A program made the position numbers and the translations under genes. Below the pieces are notes generated by a model, which made no database searches, had not been told where the DNA came from, and worked only from the letters and a program-made list of their open reading frames with translations. From JBBRHH01 sp963788015 (lineage in GTDB: Bacteria; Planctomycetota; Phycisphaerae; Tepidisphaerales; Tepidisphaeraceae), in contig CAWBEY010000004.1 in assembly GCA_963788015.1 (NCBI GenBank), positions 124,001 through 188,000 of the forward strand: a stretch of DNA of 64,000 bases. Direction: 5' to 3'. This document shows positions 27,585-38,689 of the stretch, piece by piece (the stretch's first letter is position 1; every line of letters begins with the position of its first letter).

Positions 27585-30500
27585 ATGCAACTGGCTTACC
27601 GACATCGTGGCGGACTGATTGCCGGCGGTTTGCTGCTGGCGATGACAACAATGTTGTCGTGTATGCAGCAGTCGTCGGTGACGACGAATGCACGCCAGTC
27701 ATCAGCGGCGACGCAGCCGGCCGGGGCGGGGCTGGACAATGATGATCTTTCGGACCCAGAGCGAGTGAAGATTGCCAGATCGCTGGGCTTCGGATTTCCA
27801 CCCGCGCCCACGCTGCGCACAAGCGTTCCGTGGAGGAGATGGCGACTAACTCCACGTCGTGTCGCGCGTGTCATCTGGCCACCGACAACGACACCATGCA
27901 CCGTCAAAATCAGGGGCTGTCGTGCGTCGATTGTCACGGCGGGCGGGCGGATGTGGGCGTTCCGGCCGGGATCAAGGCGAGCGATGCGAATTTCTACCGC
28001 TTGAAACTGGCGGCGCATGTGGTTCCCAGCCAGCCCGCGCAGGCGCGGTTTTCGTCGCCGACCATGGTGGAGGCAATAGGGGCCGAGTCGCTGCGGGTTG
28101 ATCTGGACTACCTCCGTTTTGTAAATCCCGGCGATCTGCGGGCGGCCACCGTGGCCTGTTATTCATGCCACGCCGATCAGGTTCAAAAAGTGCCAAGAGC
28201 ATGATGGCGCACGGTGCCATGCTGTGGGGGGCGGCATGTACAACAACGGAGCGGTGACCCGAAAGAATCCGGTTTATGGGGAGAGCTATGGGCTGGATGG
28301 CACGCCGCAGCGCATCCTCGCCAACCCACTGCCGACGACGCGCCAGGTGGCAAACCAGGGGCGGCTGACGGCGCTTTGGCCATTGCCGCGGTGGGAGATT
28401 ACCACGCCCGGAAACATCCTGCGGGTGTTCGAGCGTGGCGGCGAGCGCCGGCCGGTGCTAGGGGTGCCCGATCCGGAGGAAGACGCCGGGAAGCCCGATG
28501 CGAAATTATCCGTGCGGGGATTCGGGACCGACGTGCGCCACCGATCCGGTATTCCTCGGCTTGCAAAAGACCCGGCTGTTTGATCCGACGCTGAACCTGC
28601 CGGGCACCAACGACCATCCGGGTGACTACCGGGCCAGCGGGTGCTCGGCCTGTCATGTGGTTTATGCCAACGACCGCAGCAGCGTACACAGCGCGCAGTG
28701 GGCGAAATTTGGCAATCGTGGAACCAGCCACAGCGCGGATGTCACGGTGAACAAGGGCGAGCCGGGTCACGCGATACAACACGCATTCGTGCGCGACATG
28801 CCCACCAGCCAGTGCATCGTCTGCCACATTCATCCCGGCACCAATGTCGTCAATTCGTACCTCGGCTACCTCTGGTGGGACAACGAGAGTGATGGGGAAT
28901 TTATGTACCCCAAACGCCAGAAGTACCCGTCGGCCGACGAAGAGTTTGTCGCCAGCCAGCACAATCCCGAGGGGGCGGCCGCGCGGGGGCTATGGTCAAA
29001 TCTCTATCCGAATGATGAAAGCCACGCAGGCCGGCGGGCGGGGAAGGACTTTCTCGAAAACCTGACCGATCTCAACCCACTGCTGCAGCACAACCAGTTC
29101 GCGGATTTTCACGGGCATGGTTGGGTGTTTCGGGGCGTGTTCAAGCGGGATCGCCACGGCAACCTGCGCAACGCGCAGAACCAGATCGTCAACAGCGTGA
29201 CCCCGGAACAGTTGCGGCAGGCGGTGGAGTATCAGACAACGCAATCGAATGCACCGCCGCCCGCGCAGACGCCTGTGCATCTGAAGGATATTCATCTGGA
29301 AAAGGGGATGGCGTGCGTGGATTGCCATTTCAGCGCCGACGCACATGGCGATGGAAATCTCTATGGCGAGACGCGAAACGCCGTGATGGTGGAATGCATT
29401 GATTGCCACGGGGGCGTGGAGCATGAGTCGAACATCCTGCGCTACCTGAAGCTGGACGCCGACCGCAAAGGATCAAGCAAAGAGGCGCAGCAACTGCTGG
29501 CCATCGCCTTCACCGGCAACACCGCCTCGCATGATCCAAAGCAGAACCTGCGCATCGTGCAGGACCGCTTCGCCCTGGACGATTCAGGAAATCGGCTGCG
29601 CCAAAACAGCATGTTGTATCGCGAGCGCAAGCCAGGGAGCGATGCGCCGGGGTTGGTGGATCAGTGGACGGTGATGCAGACGCGGGACACGGTAACGCCC
29701 CCGAAAGACAGCGGCCTCACCGAGCAGCAGCTGAAGCTTGGGCGCTATGCCCACACCATTCGCCGCGACAACAAGACCTGGGGAGACGCGCCGCCTGCGG
29801 ATAATAAGGACATGAGCCTGGCGCTGGCGCATCCGTCAGAGTCGGTGTCGTGCTACGCCTGCCATACGTCATGGAACACAAGCTGTTTTGGCTGTCACCT
29901 GCCCATGAAAGCCAATCAGGCCAAACAGATGCTGCACAATGAGGGGACGTGTACGCGCAATTATACCAATTACAACTATCAGACGATCCGCGATGACATG
30001 TTCATGCTGGGCGTTGATTCGACGGTAAAGCAGCACAAAGTCTCGCCGGTGCGGTCTGCGTGCGCGGTGATGGTGAGCTCGCAGGATGCCAATCGCCAAT
30101 GGATTTACACGCAGCAGCAGACGGTGTCGGCAGAGGGTTTCGCGGGCACCGCTTTCAGCCCCTATTACCCGCACACCGTTCGGGCCGCCGAGACACGGCA
30201 GTGCGCCGATTGCCACATTTCGAGGGAAAAGGACAATAACGCCATCATGGCGCAGTTGCTGATGCAGGGGACCAATGCCGTCAACTTCATCGGGCGCTTC
30301 GCTTGGGTGGGGCTGGGAGAAGGGGGGCTGGAAGCCGTCGCGGTTACCGAGCGCGACGAGCCGCAGGCGGTGATCGGCTCGCGGCTGCACGAGCTGGCGT
30401 TTCCGGATTATTTCCGCACGCATCAGGAGCGCGGCGGCAAGCTGGCCGAATCACACGAGCACGCGGGCACGGTGCTGGATTTGCAGCTTCGCGGGGAATA

Positions 30501-31832
30501 TCTGTATGCCGCCTGCGGGAAGGATGGGTTTGTCGCCTACGACGTGGCCGCCATCGACAACAAAGGTTTCAGCGAGCGCATCATCACTGCACCCGTGTCG
30601 CCGGTGGGTCAGCGGTTTTATACCAGGACCAGCTACGCCACGAGTGTCTGTTCTCCATCCACCATGGCGCTGGATCCGACGCGCAAGCATCTGGAAGCCA
30701 ATCAGGAGGGGCGCGTCCATCCACTTTATGCTTATCTCTATGTGACCGATCGGGATGAAGGCTTGATTGTCGTCGGCAACCCGGAAAACGACAAAAGCAC
30801 AAAGCCGGGCGTGGCGACGCTGCTGGATGGCGACCCGGAGAATAACTTCCTGCGCCGCGCCGCCACCTACAACCCCGGCGGCTTGTTGCGCAGCGCGCGC
30901 CACATCGACCTCTACGGACGTTTCGCGTTTGTGTGCTGCGATGCGGGGATCGTGGTGCTAGATCTGGACCAGCCAACGCGGCCTGTACACCTGCTGACGC
31001 TGACCCAGTTCATCCGGCCTCGGAAGATCGCCTTCCAGTTCCGCTACGGGTTTGTCTGCGACAGCGAAGGTGTCACGGTAATCGACCTTGCGAACATCGA
31101 CGGCCTATTGCGCAAGTTGCCAGCGGACGAGCGGAACGCGGCGTTGGTGAAGACGACGGTGCGGATCCCCGATGCGCGAGACTTGTGCATCAGCCGCACA
31201 TACGGGTACGTCGCGGCCGGCCGGGATGGGCTGATCATTTTGGATCTGGAGAAGCCGGAAGAGGCAACAATCGACCAGCGTTTCTCAGCCGACGCACAAA
31301 TGAAACGAGACGGTGACAGCATCACCGACGCGACGGCCGTGCGGGTGGCGATGACGAACATTTCAATGTTCGCATACGTGGCCGATGGGGTGAACGGGCT
31401 GCGGGTGATCCAACTCACCAGCGCCAATGCCAAGGACCAGACGCCGGGATTCATGGGCTATAGCCCCCGGCCAAATCCGCGCCAAATCGCGACATATCCC
31501 ACCCGCCACCCAGCCATCGCCTTAAGCAAAGGGCTGGACCGCGATCGCGCGGTCGATGAGAGCGGGAACCAGTTGTCCGTCTTTGGGCGGCAGGCTCCCG
31601 GCCATTTAACCTTGCAGAGCAGCAGCGGTTTTACCTGATGCCGCCGGGTAGCGATGGGAGTCGAAGGGTGTTCAACGTGACCAATGAGCCTACGGCGGAC
31701 ATGACGGAGGTGTCCACCAACAGTGCGGCCGCAGCCCCCCGGCGAGTCAACCATCGGATGGCGGTGGGGGGCACCGCTTTGGCCGACCTCGTCGCAGTCC
31801 ATAAACCGGTGCAATGGTGCAATCGCTTTTAG
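27585..31832 (+). CDS. Decaheme lipoprotein with LVIVD-type beta-propeller repeats (frameshifted)
   Basis: The product has about 1415 residues. A lipoprotein signal with lipobox MLSC ends near residue 25. Ten CxxCH sites follow: CRACH, CVDCH, CYSCH, CSACH, CIVCH, CVDCH, CIDCH, CYACH, CFGCH and CADCH. From about residue 960 a propeller-like domain has repeats such as YLYAACGKDGFVAYDV, FAFVCCDAGIVVLDLDQP and YGYVAAGRDGLIILDLEKP. Frames change near 27815, 28195, 28235, 28515 and 31595; restoring the last gives the tail RPFNLAEQQRFYLMP and a stop at 31832. Lipid anchoring plus hemes directly after a porin gene points to an outer-surface electron outlet. No substrate-specific motif is seen. The gene overlaps Uma2 end to end by four bases. 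Confidence 0.85.
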
Positions 31833-32398
31833 CGGCGCGGAAAGAATTGACTCACGTCACATGCGAAGCCAGTCAGCGCACCACTCCCCTTGATTTCCTG
31901 ATTGCCTTCCACAGGAAGGATTGGCTGGCCGCGTCGATGAACATGGGCAGTGCGCGTGTTGGGGTAAATCACCCATACCTCCGAAAAACCATACTGCAGA
32001 TAGAGCGCAACCCTGTCAGCCACTTCATAGGCCAGATCGTTGGGCGAAACCACTTCAACAACCAGATCGGCTGGGATCGTGATATAGCTTTCGGGGATCT
32101 GTTCGCCGGGCAATCGACCAACGGAAATGAAGGAGACGTCGGCTCGGCGGCCGGTATCCGGTACATCAAAACAACGATACGTTGTCTCAGATCCGAACAC
32201 ATAGCCAACGCCGCGCTCATCACAGAAATTTGAAAGAACTCGTGCGACCCGAATCGCGACGTGACCTGAAAGCGCTCCCTTGGTCTTCCTCTCCACCAGA
32301 ACACCTTCAATCAGCTCATAACCTGCGGAATCTGGGATGGCCATGAACTCATCGATGCTCAATAATTTCGGCGGATGCTCAGCAACGACCGTCGTCAT
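31829..32398 (-). CDS. Uma2 family endonuclease-like protein
   Basis: The 189-residue protein starts at ATG 32398 with AAGGAG six bases upstream; an in-frame ATG at 32416 is less likely. It is a member of the Uma2 (DUF820) family, which has a PD-(D/E)XK nuclease-like fold. The acidic centre is visible in DVSFISVGRLP and DLVVEVVSPND, with a following VIYP strand. Uma2 genes are widely multiplied in planctomycetes and cyanobacteria, and their biological role is not settled. It is inserted between cytochrome genes in opposite orientation and is probably unrelated to electron transfer. Confidence 0.85.
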   Translation of the reverse strand: MTTVVAEHPPKLLSIDEFMAIPDSAGYELIEGVLVERKTKGALSGHVAIRVARVLSNFCDERGVGYVFGSETTYRCFDVPDTGRRADVSFISVGRLPGEQIPESYITIPADLVVEVVSPNDLAYEVADRVALYLQYGFSEVWVIYPNTRTAHVHRRGQPILPVEGNQEIKGSGALTGFACDVSQFFPRR

Positions 32399-32471
32399 GA
32401 GAACTCCTTGATCCATGAATTATAGCATGCGCGGACGCAGCCTGATCAGAAGTGCAGGAATTGACGGCCGA

Positions 32472-33816
32472 TCACTTCGGCAGTTTTCCCGCCACGGCCG
32501 CCAGATTTTTCGAGTAATCGGGATCCGGCTTTTTGTCGTCCAGCGATTTGAAGAGCGTTCCGATGGCGTCGTTGGTGGCGTCGCGGTCGGCCTTTGGCGA
32601 CGTTCTTGCCCGTCGCGTACGCGCCATACAGCGTGGAAATGGCCAGCGCCTGCTGCTCGATGCCGTGCAATCCGCTTTCCCTGGCAATTGCAGCGTCGGC
32701 GGCGATAGCGGCCAGCACCTTCTGTACTGATGCCGGATCTTTGTCCGGATCATAAGCGCCCACCGCAGCGATCGACTGGACAGCGACACCCGCCATGGCT
32801 GTGGCGGCCGCGGCCAAGTCTTTGGCGCCGTTGGCCTTCATGGCAGCGCTGATCTTGCCGGCTGCTTCGTCCATGGCGGCCGAGTTTCCCGCCACCGCTT
32901 TGGTTAACAGCAGTTGCTTAAAAACCGCGTAATGCCCCATCGCCTGTTCGTAAGCGTCTTTGAGGCTTTCCGGCGGCGCCGACGCGGCGGCGCGGGTTGC
33001 AAGCTGGTTCATCGCGTCGCGCAGGCAAACCGCCTGCCCCGCCGCCCAGAGTTTGGCGTCGAAGTAGCCGGCCGGGTCGCGCCAGTGGTTGGCCAGGTGC
33101 TGCTTGTCGTTGGAGAACGTGTCGAACTTCGAATAGTAAGCCAGCTCGAACACGGGTTGAGGATGGCCGGCCTTCACCAGTTCCTGATCGATGGCCAGAT
33201 GGCAGGTTACGCATTTTTCCGCACGCGCAACGGCCGGCTTGGTGTCGTAGAGGCCCCACGTCTTAAGAAGCTGATCGTGTGAGAGCGTCTTGCGCTGCTC
33301 CTCCAGCCAACCCTTCTTGCTGTGCGGGTCGAAGTATTTTTCACTGGGGCCATGGCACGCATCACAACTGATCCCTTCCTTAAGGCTCAGCAGCTCTCCT
33401 TTGGGGCCGGCCTGCTTCATCGCTGCCGGAACGTTGAGGGCATGGCAACTCAGGCACCGTTCGCTTTTGGTGGCGTCCGGGATGTTGAGCTTTTTGGCGA
33501 TGTCCACCAGCTTTGGATCGCTGGGCTTTGTGAGAGATGTGAACGTCCCCTGGTGGGGGTCGCTGCTTCGCCACACGGTGTATTCGATGCCGGACTGGCC
33601 TTGCGGCGCTGCGTTCGGCTGCGCGTGACATTTTTCACCCCCGCACGAGCCGGCCGCGTGGAACTTGATGGCGCCCGAGCCAAACTTCGCGACAGGATCA
33701 ACCGCTCCCTTTTCCTGGGCCAACGCGATGGGCCGCCAGAACAACATCAGTGGAGTCATCGCAACGGTTACGATCGTCAGGAGCTTGCCCCACGGCCGAC
33801 GCGTCTGGTGTTCCAT
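32472..33816 (-). CDS. Tetraheme cytochrome c554-like protein (one frameshift)
   Basis: The start at ATG 33816 is preceded by AAGGAAGCTCA and begins a signal region (LLTIVTVAMTPLMLFWRPIA). The heme sites are CGGEKCH, CLSCH, CDACH and CVTCH, so the first has four residues between the cysteines. The pattern of a short first site, an HAQPN-like stretch and later histidines fits the cytochrome c554/c' family, which holds four hemes in the periplasm. A helical alanine-rich tail follows. The natural end is reached by a one-base shift near 32598, giving the end DPDYSKNLAAVAGKLPK and a stop at 32472. The gene is divergent from the NuoEF gene. It may pass electrons between the flavin module and the decaheme chain, which is inference. 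Confidence 0.82.
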
Positions 33817-33990
33817 TGAGCTTCCTTGTGAAGTGAGTTGAACCAGGGCCAGTAAACCGCCGGCGCTGATGGATGTCAAATATTGTTTCATGTCCGCGTT
33901 GGCGTTTACTCGACGCACGTTACACATCGCGGTAGTATGCCTCCCAAGGCTTTCATATCCTGAAATTCAGTCGTCTCATTTGAGCGCCAC

Positions 33991-36125
33991 ATGACTCCGA
34001 CCTCGCTGGCGATTTATGAACCCACCATCTTGCCGGCGCTGCACCGCATGCAGGCCAAGTCGGGGTATCTCAGCAAGGAAGATCTGCGGCAGTTTTCGCA
34101 GCAGTCCGGAATCCCGATGCACCGGCTGCAGGGGGTCGCAAGTTTTTTCCCCCACTTTCGACTGACGCCCCCGCCCACGGTAACGCTTCACGTCTGCCGC
34201 GACATGTCGTGCCATCTGGCCGGATCGGCGCAGGTGCTCAAGGAGATGGCGACAATCGACGATCCGCGCCTGCACGTGGAGGGGGTTTCGTGCCTCGGGA
34301 GATGCGATCGTGCGCCCGCGGCATGCCTGGTGGTGCGCCAACCGCCCGCCGCATCGGAGGCCGGCAAGGCGCAGCCTGAAACACCAGCGCAAAGGGAGGG
34401 ATATTACCTGGGCCGCTCGCCGGAGCAGTTGAAGCAGATCGTGGAGGACTTGCTTGCCGGGAAGAAGACGCCCCGGCCAGACAAGGATGCGGATCAACCT
34501 TACAGTTCGGCCGCTTGGGAGATCGATCCCTACAAAGGGCAGCCTTCTGACTACGCCGCGTTAAAAAAGGCGGTGGCGGCGCGTCGGGAATCGCTGCGAC
34601 GATCGCTGTATTTTCTGGAAGAGCAACGGAACTGGTCGCACGCGATGGCCGAGCAATTTCGTCAGGCCGCCGAAAGACGCATCGTTGATGCCGCGCAGGA
34701 TAAGCGGGTGGCCGAGGCGGTGCGGGCGTGGCAGACGGAAACTGACTGGGCCAAGGGGCCAGAGTTGGGTGGCTGGGCCGATCCGCTGCTGTCAGAGCTG
34801 GACGAAGCCCACGCGGATTTGCGCGGCATGGGCGGCGCCGGGATTCCCGCGACGCAAAAATGGCGCGACGTGCGCGAGGCGGTGCGGGATGCCCGCCGAA
34901 GGCGCATGGATGATCGGGCGTTCATCGTCGTCAACGGCGACGAAAGCGAACCGGGCACGTTCAAGGACCGCGAGCTGTTGCTCCGCGCCCCGCACCTGAT
35001 CGTGGAAGCCGTCATCCTGGCTGGGCTGCTCACCGGGGCGACGCAGGGCTTCATCTACATCCGCCACGAGTATCCCGAGCAGATCAAGGCATGCGAGCAG
35101 GAAATCCGCCGGGCGGAGTCGCTGGGATTTTGCGGATCGAGCGCCGCGTCACTCGGCCGGCCGTTCCCGGTATCGGTGTTTGTCAGCCCGGGAGGCTACA
35201 TCTGCGGCGAGCAAAGCGCGCTGATCGAAGCGATGTCCGACAACCGCGCCGAGCCGCGCAACCTGCCGCCCAAGCTCGAAACCAATGGCCTTCTCGACCG
35301 GCCGACACTGGTCAGCAATGTCGAAACATTCGCATGGGTTCCTTACATCCTCCTCAACGGCGGCCTGAAATATGCCCAGCTTGGCGTCAACGATTGTCGG
35401 GGCAGGCGATTCTTCTCGGTATCCGGCGACGTGAATCGCCCGGGGGTGTATGAGGTGCCGATGGGGCTGACGCTGCGCGAACTGATTCAGGGCGAAAACT
35501 ACTGCGGCGGCGTTTCGGGTGGCAGGAAGCTCAAAGGCTTTGCGCCCTCCGGCCCATCAGGCGGATTTCTTCCAGCAAAGTTGACGGCTGCCTCAGGCTT
35601 GCCGCGAAAGTACCTGACGAGCGAGGTGTGGCTGGGTCTGGCCAGGCGCCGGGGCTTCGACCCCTCGTCCACGGAGTTGGACATTCTGGATCTGGAACTG
35701 GAGTTGAATGTCTTTCGCGCTCTGAGCCCGACGCAGGCCCTTGGCGCAGGCGTCGTGGTTTACGCCCAGGGGCGCGACATGACCGATCAGGCCGTAAACG
35801 CCACGCAGTTCTTTCGCAACGAGTCTTGCGGCAAGTGCGTGCCGTGCCGGTTGGGTTCACAGAAGATGGCGGCACTGGGCGAAAATATCCTGCAGGGGCG
35901 GATTGACGAGAGCGCTGGGCAAGTGAATTGTCGCCGCTGGTAGCCGAGTTGTCGGAGGTGATGGTGCTGACGTCGATCTGCGGGCTGGGCCGATCCGTCC
36001 CGATGCCGCTGCGCACGGTCATGGACTACTTCGCATCGGATCTTGCGGCTCACTTGCCGCCGGCCGGCAGGACTGAAAGCCAGCCTGCGGCGTCCCTGGA
36101 ACCGGCCGTTGCGGAGGTGGTGTGA
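33991..36125 (+). CDS. Fused NuoE-NuoF NADH dehydrogenase (one frameshift near the end)
   Basis: The first 150 residues are a NuoE/HoxE-like thioredoxin-fold [2Fe-2S] domain with VCRDMSCHLAG and SCLGRCDRAPA. The rest is NuoF/HoxF-like: GMGGAGIPATQKW (FMN/NADH site, about residue 280), NGDESEPGTFKDRELLL, and the [4Fe-4S] site ESCGKCVPCRLGSQKM (about residue 611). The fourth cysteine of that cluster lies in LTSICGLG beyond a frame change near 35920, and the protein continues to 36125. The enzyme oxidises NADH with FMN and passes electrons to Fe-S clusters. No membrane Nuo subunits are near, so this is a soluble diaphorase module of NAD-hydrogenase or formate-dehydrogenase type. The next gene overlaps by four bases. 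Confidence 0.85.
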
Positions 36126-38646
36126 TGGCGTTAATCCGCGATGAGCTCACGACAGGATTGGTGGCGCGGGAAGACGACGAGGGTCTCTTCAGCCGCGACA
36201 TCAACGGTGTGCTCGTGCGCCTCGACACCCCGACCGAGGGGGACTATGGAAATAACGTTACATTGCAGATCGATGGAAAAACGGTAACGGTGCCGCTGGC
36301 CGAACCATTGAAGGATGCGCAGGGCAACGTGGTGCTGGACATCGATGGCCGGACCACCCCGCGCTATACAACGATCTATGACGCGGCCGCGGCGCTCTAC
36401 CAGGCGCAGTCGTCGGAGCAATCAAAAATTCCCATTCCGGTGTTGTGCCATCAGCCGCACATGGCGCCGGTGGCGGTTTGCCGGCTCTGCGTGGTGCAGA
36501 TCTACGGCAAGAAGCGCGGCAAACGTGCGGCTGAGCGCAAGCTCCTCCCGGCCTGCCAGCATCAGGTGAAGGACGGGATGGAAGTCTTCACCATGAACGA
36601 TCCCGGCCCGGATGGCGTGAAGGTGCGCCGGGCGGTGAGCGTGATGACCGAGCTTCTCACGGCCGATCATCTCAAGATGGCGCCGTCGCCCGCGCCCGCG
36701 TCAGACCTCGCGCCCTTCAACGAACTTCAGCAGATGGCCGATCGGTTGGAACTGAAAGGATCACGATTCAAGCTGGATGTGCTGTGCGCACCTGCGCAAG
36801 CGACCTCCGCTACAGGCAGAAATTGATCAATCCTCCCCCGTGTTTCTCGTCGATCACAGCGCCTGCATCCTCTGTGACCGGTGTTCGCGGGCCTGTGATG
36901 AGGTGAAGAACAACAACGTGATCGGCCGCACGGGCAAAGGCCATGCGGCGGCTATTGGCTTTGATCTGAACGATCCGATGGGCGAATCAAGCTGCGTGCA
37001 ATGTGGCGAGTGCATGGTGTCATGCCCCACTTCCGCCATCACCTTCAAGCCGCTGGGGAAGGTGAAACTTCCGGCCAACGCGAACAACGTCGACGTGCTG
37101 TCCGCCGACGAATTGAGAAAAGACGCTGTATTTGAAGGGGTGCCGGCCAAATTCCTGTTATGGCAGGAGGGCCTGGTGGTTCGCCGCCGCGTCGCGGCAA
37201 ACGAAGTGCTCTGCCGGCAGGGCGATCCCGGCAACACTGCCTTCGTGATGCGTAAAGGCCGGTTCCAGGTGACGGCGTATGCGCCAGGCAAAAAGGAGAC
37301 TTCGGGCAACCTGTTCAATCTGTTGAAGCACACACCGAAAAATCGGCGGGTGGTGATGCAGGTGGACCTGACGCCGGCCGACATCATTCTTGGAGAAATG
37401 ACCTGCCTGAGCGGCACGCCCCGCACGGCCGATGTGGTGGCGCTGGAAGAGGGAGAGGTGTGGGAAGTGCGGCGCAATGTGCTCGACCGCATCATGCGCG
37501 CTCCGGCGCAGCGCGAGCGGTTCGAGCGCCTGTATCGCAGCCGCGCCGTTGATCTCGTCCTGCGCAGCTCCGATCTTTTTCATGAGCTGCCCGAAGAAGC
37601 ATATCACCGGTGCGTTGAGTTTCTTCGGCCGCGCCTTTCATTCGTCCGCGTCGAGCCTGGCCAAACTATCTTTAACCAGGGTGACTGGGCCGACGCGTTT
37701 TACCTGGTGCGGCTTGGCCACGTGCGCGTCGGCATCAGCCAGTATGGGAAAGAGACAACCGTCGTTTACCGCACGGCCGGGGCCGTGATTGGGGAGATTG
37801 GCTTGCTGGCTTTCTCGGCCGAGGATGCGCACAAGCCGGTGGAAGAGGTGGACCGCGTGATGGGCGAGATGCTCAACGGTGCCGGCGAAAACCTCTCCAG
37901 CGCCCTGCCCGCCGGCCAGCGCACAGCCACCTGCACGGCGATGGATCATCTGGAACTGGCGGCGCGTCGGGCGGCTTGATTTCGTCAACCTCCTGCGAAT
38001 GTTTCCATCCGTCCGCCGCCGGCTGATTGATCTCTCCCTGGACCGGTTGCGCGGGGATGTGAAGAGCCACGCGGTCGGCGTGGGCGGCGCGTTGATGCGC
38101 GAGTACGTCAAGCAGGGCCTCTATCAAGGCCAAAGCCTCCTGGTGCTGGATCTCGACCGCTGCACGCGCTGTGATGAATGCACCAAGGCGTGCGTGCAGC
38201 AGCATGGCACCGAGTCGCACGGCATCCCCATTACGCGGATGCTGCGCGACGGCCTGCGCTTTGGTGACAATCACCTCGTCGCGACTTCCTGCCGATCCTG
38301 CAAAGACGCGTATTGCATGGTGGGCTGCCCCGTCGATTCAATTCATCGCGGGAAGCACCAGCAGATCGTGATCGAAGACCACTGCATCGGCTGCGGCCTG
38401 TGCGCCACCAACTGCCCTTACGGCAACATCTGGATGGAGCCCAACGAACTGGGGGCGATTGATCCACTGCCGGCAGGTGAGGTTCAGCGGATCGCTCGCC
38501 CCAAGGCCGCCACCTGCGACCAATGCGACGCCGACGGCGAGCGTGACGCCCCCCTGCCCCGCTGCGTACACGCGTGCCCGCACGATGCGGCACATCGGAT
38601 GAGCGGAGAAGAGTTGCTGGAGAAAGTCGCGGGATTCAGGCCATAA
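36122..38646 (+). CDS. Multi-domain Fe-S protein with two cyclic-nucleotide-binding domains (two frameshifts)
   Basis: Starting in ATGA overlap with NuoEF, the protein has about 840 residues. The N-terminal part is a NuoG/HoxU-like [2Fe-2S] domain (VLCHQPHMAPVAVCRLC). Two [4Fe-4S] sites follow (CILCDRCSRACD, CVQCGECMVSCP). Two cNMP-binding domains come next: the first has GEMTCLSGTPRTADVVA, with the Gly-Glu and Arg of the phosphate pocket; the second has GEIGLL, an extra loop, then QRTATCT. The C-terminal part carries four more cysteine groups (CTRCDECTKAC, CRSCKDAYCMVGCP, CIGCGLCATNCPYG, CDQCDADGE). Frames change near 36795 and 37960. It is the partner of NuoEF and should carry electrons onward, with activity possibly gated by cAMP. 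Confidence 0.8.
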
Positions 38647-38689
38647 GCCAAACGCATTCGCATACTCAAGCGCCCCGTTCGGGCACGGC

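Noticed and set aside
33991..38646. Bidirectional NAD-hydrogenase (Hox) or complex I
   Set aside because: No hydrogenase large or small subunit and no membrane Nuo subunits lie nearby, so only a soluble NuoEFG-like module is supported.
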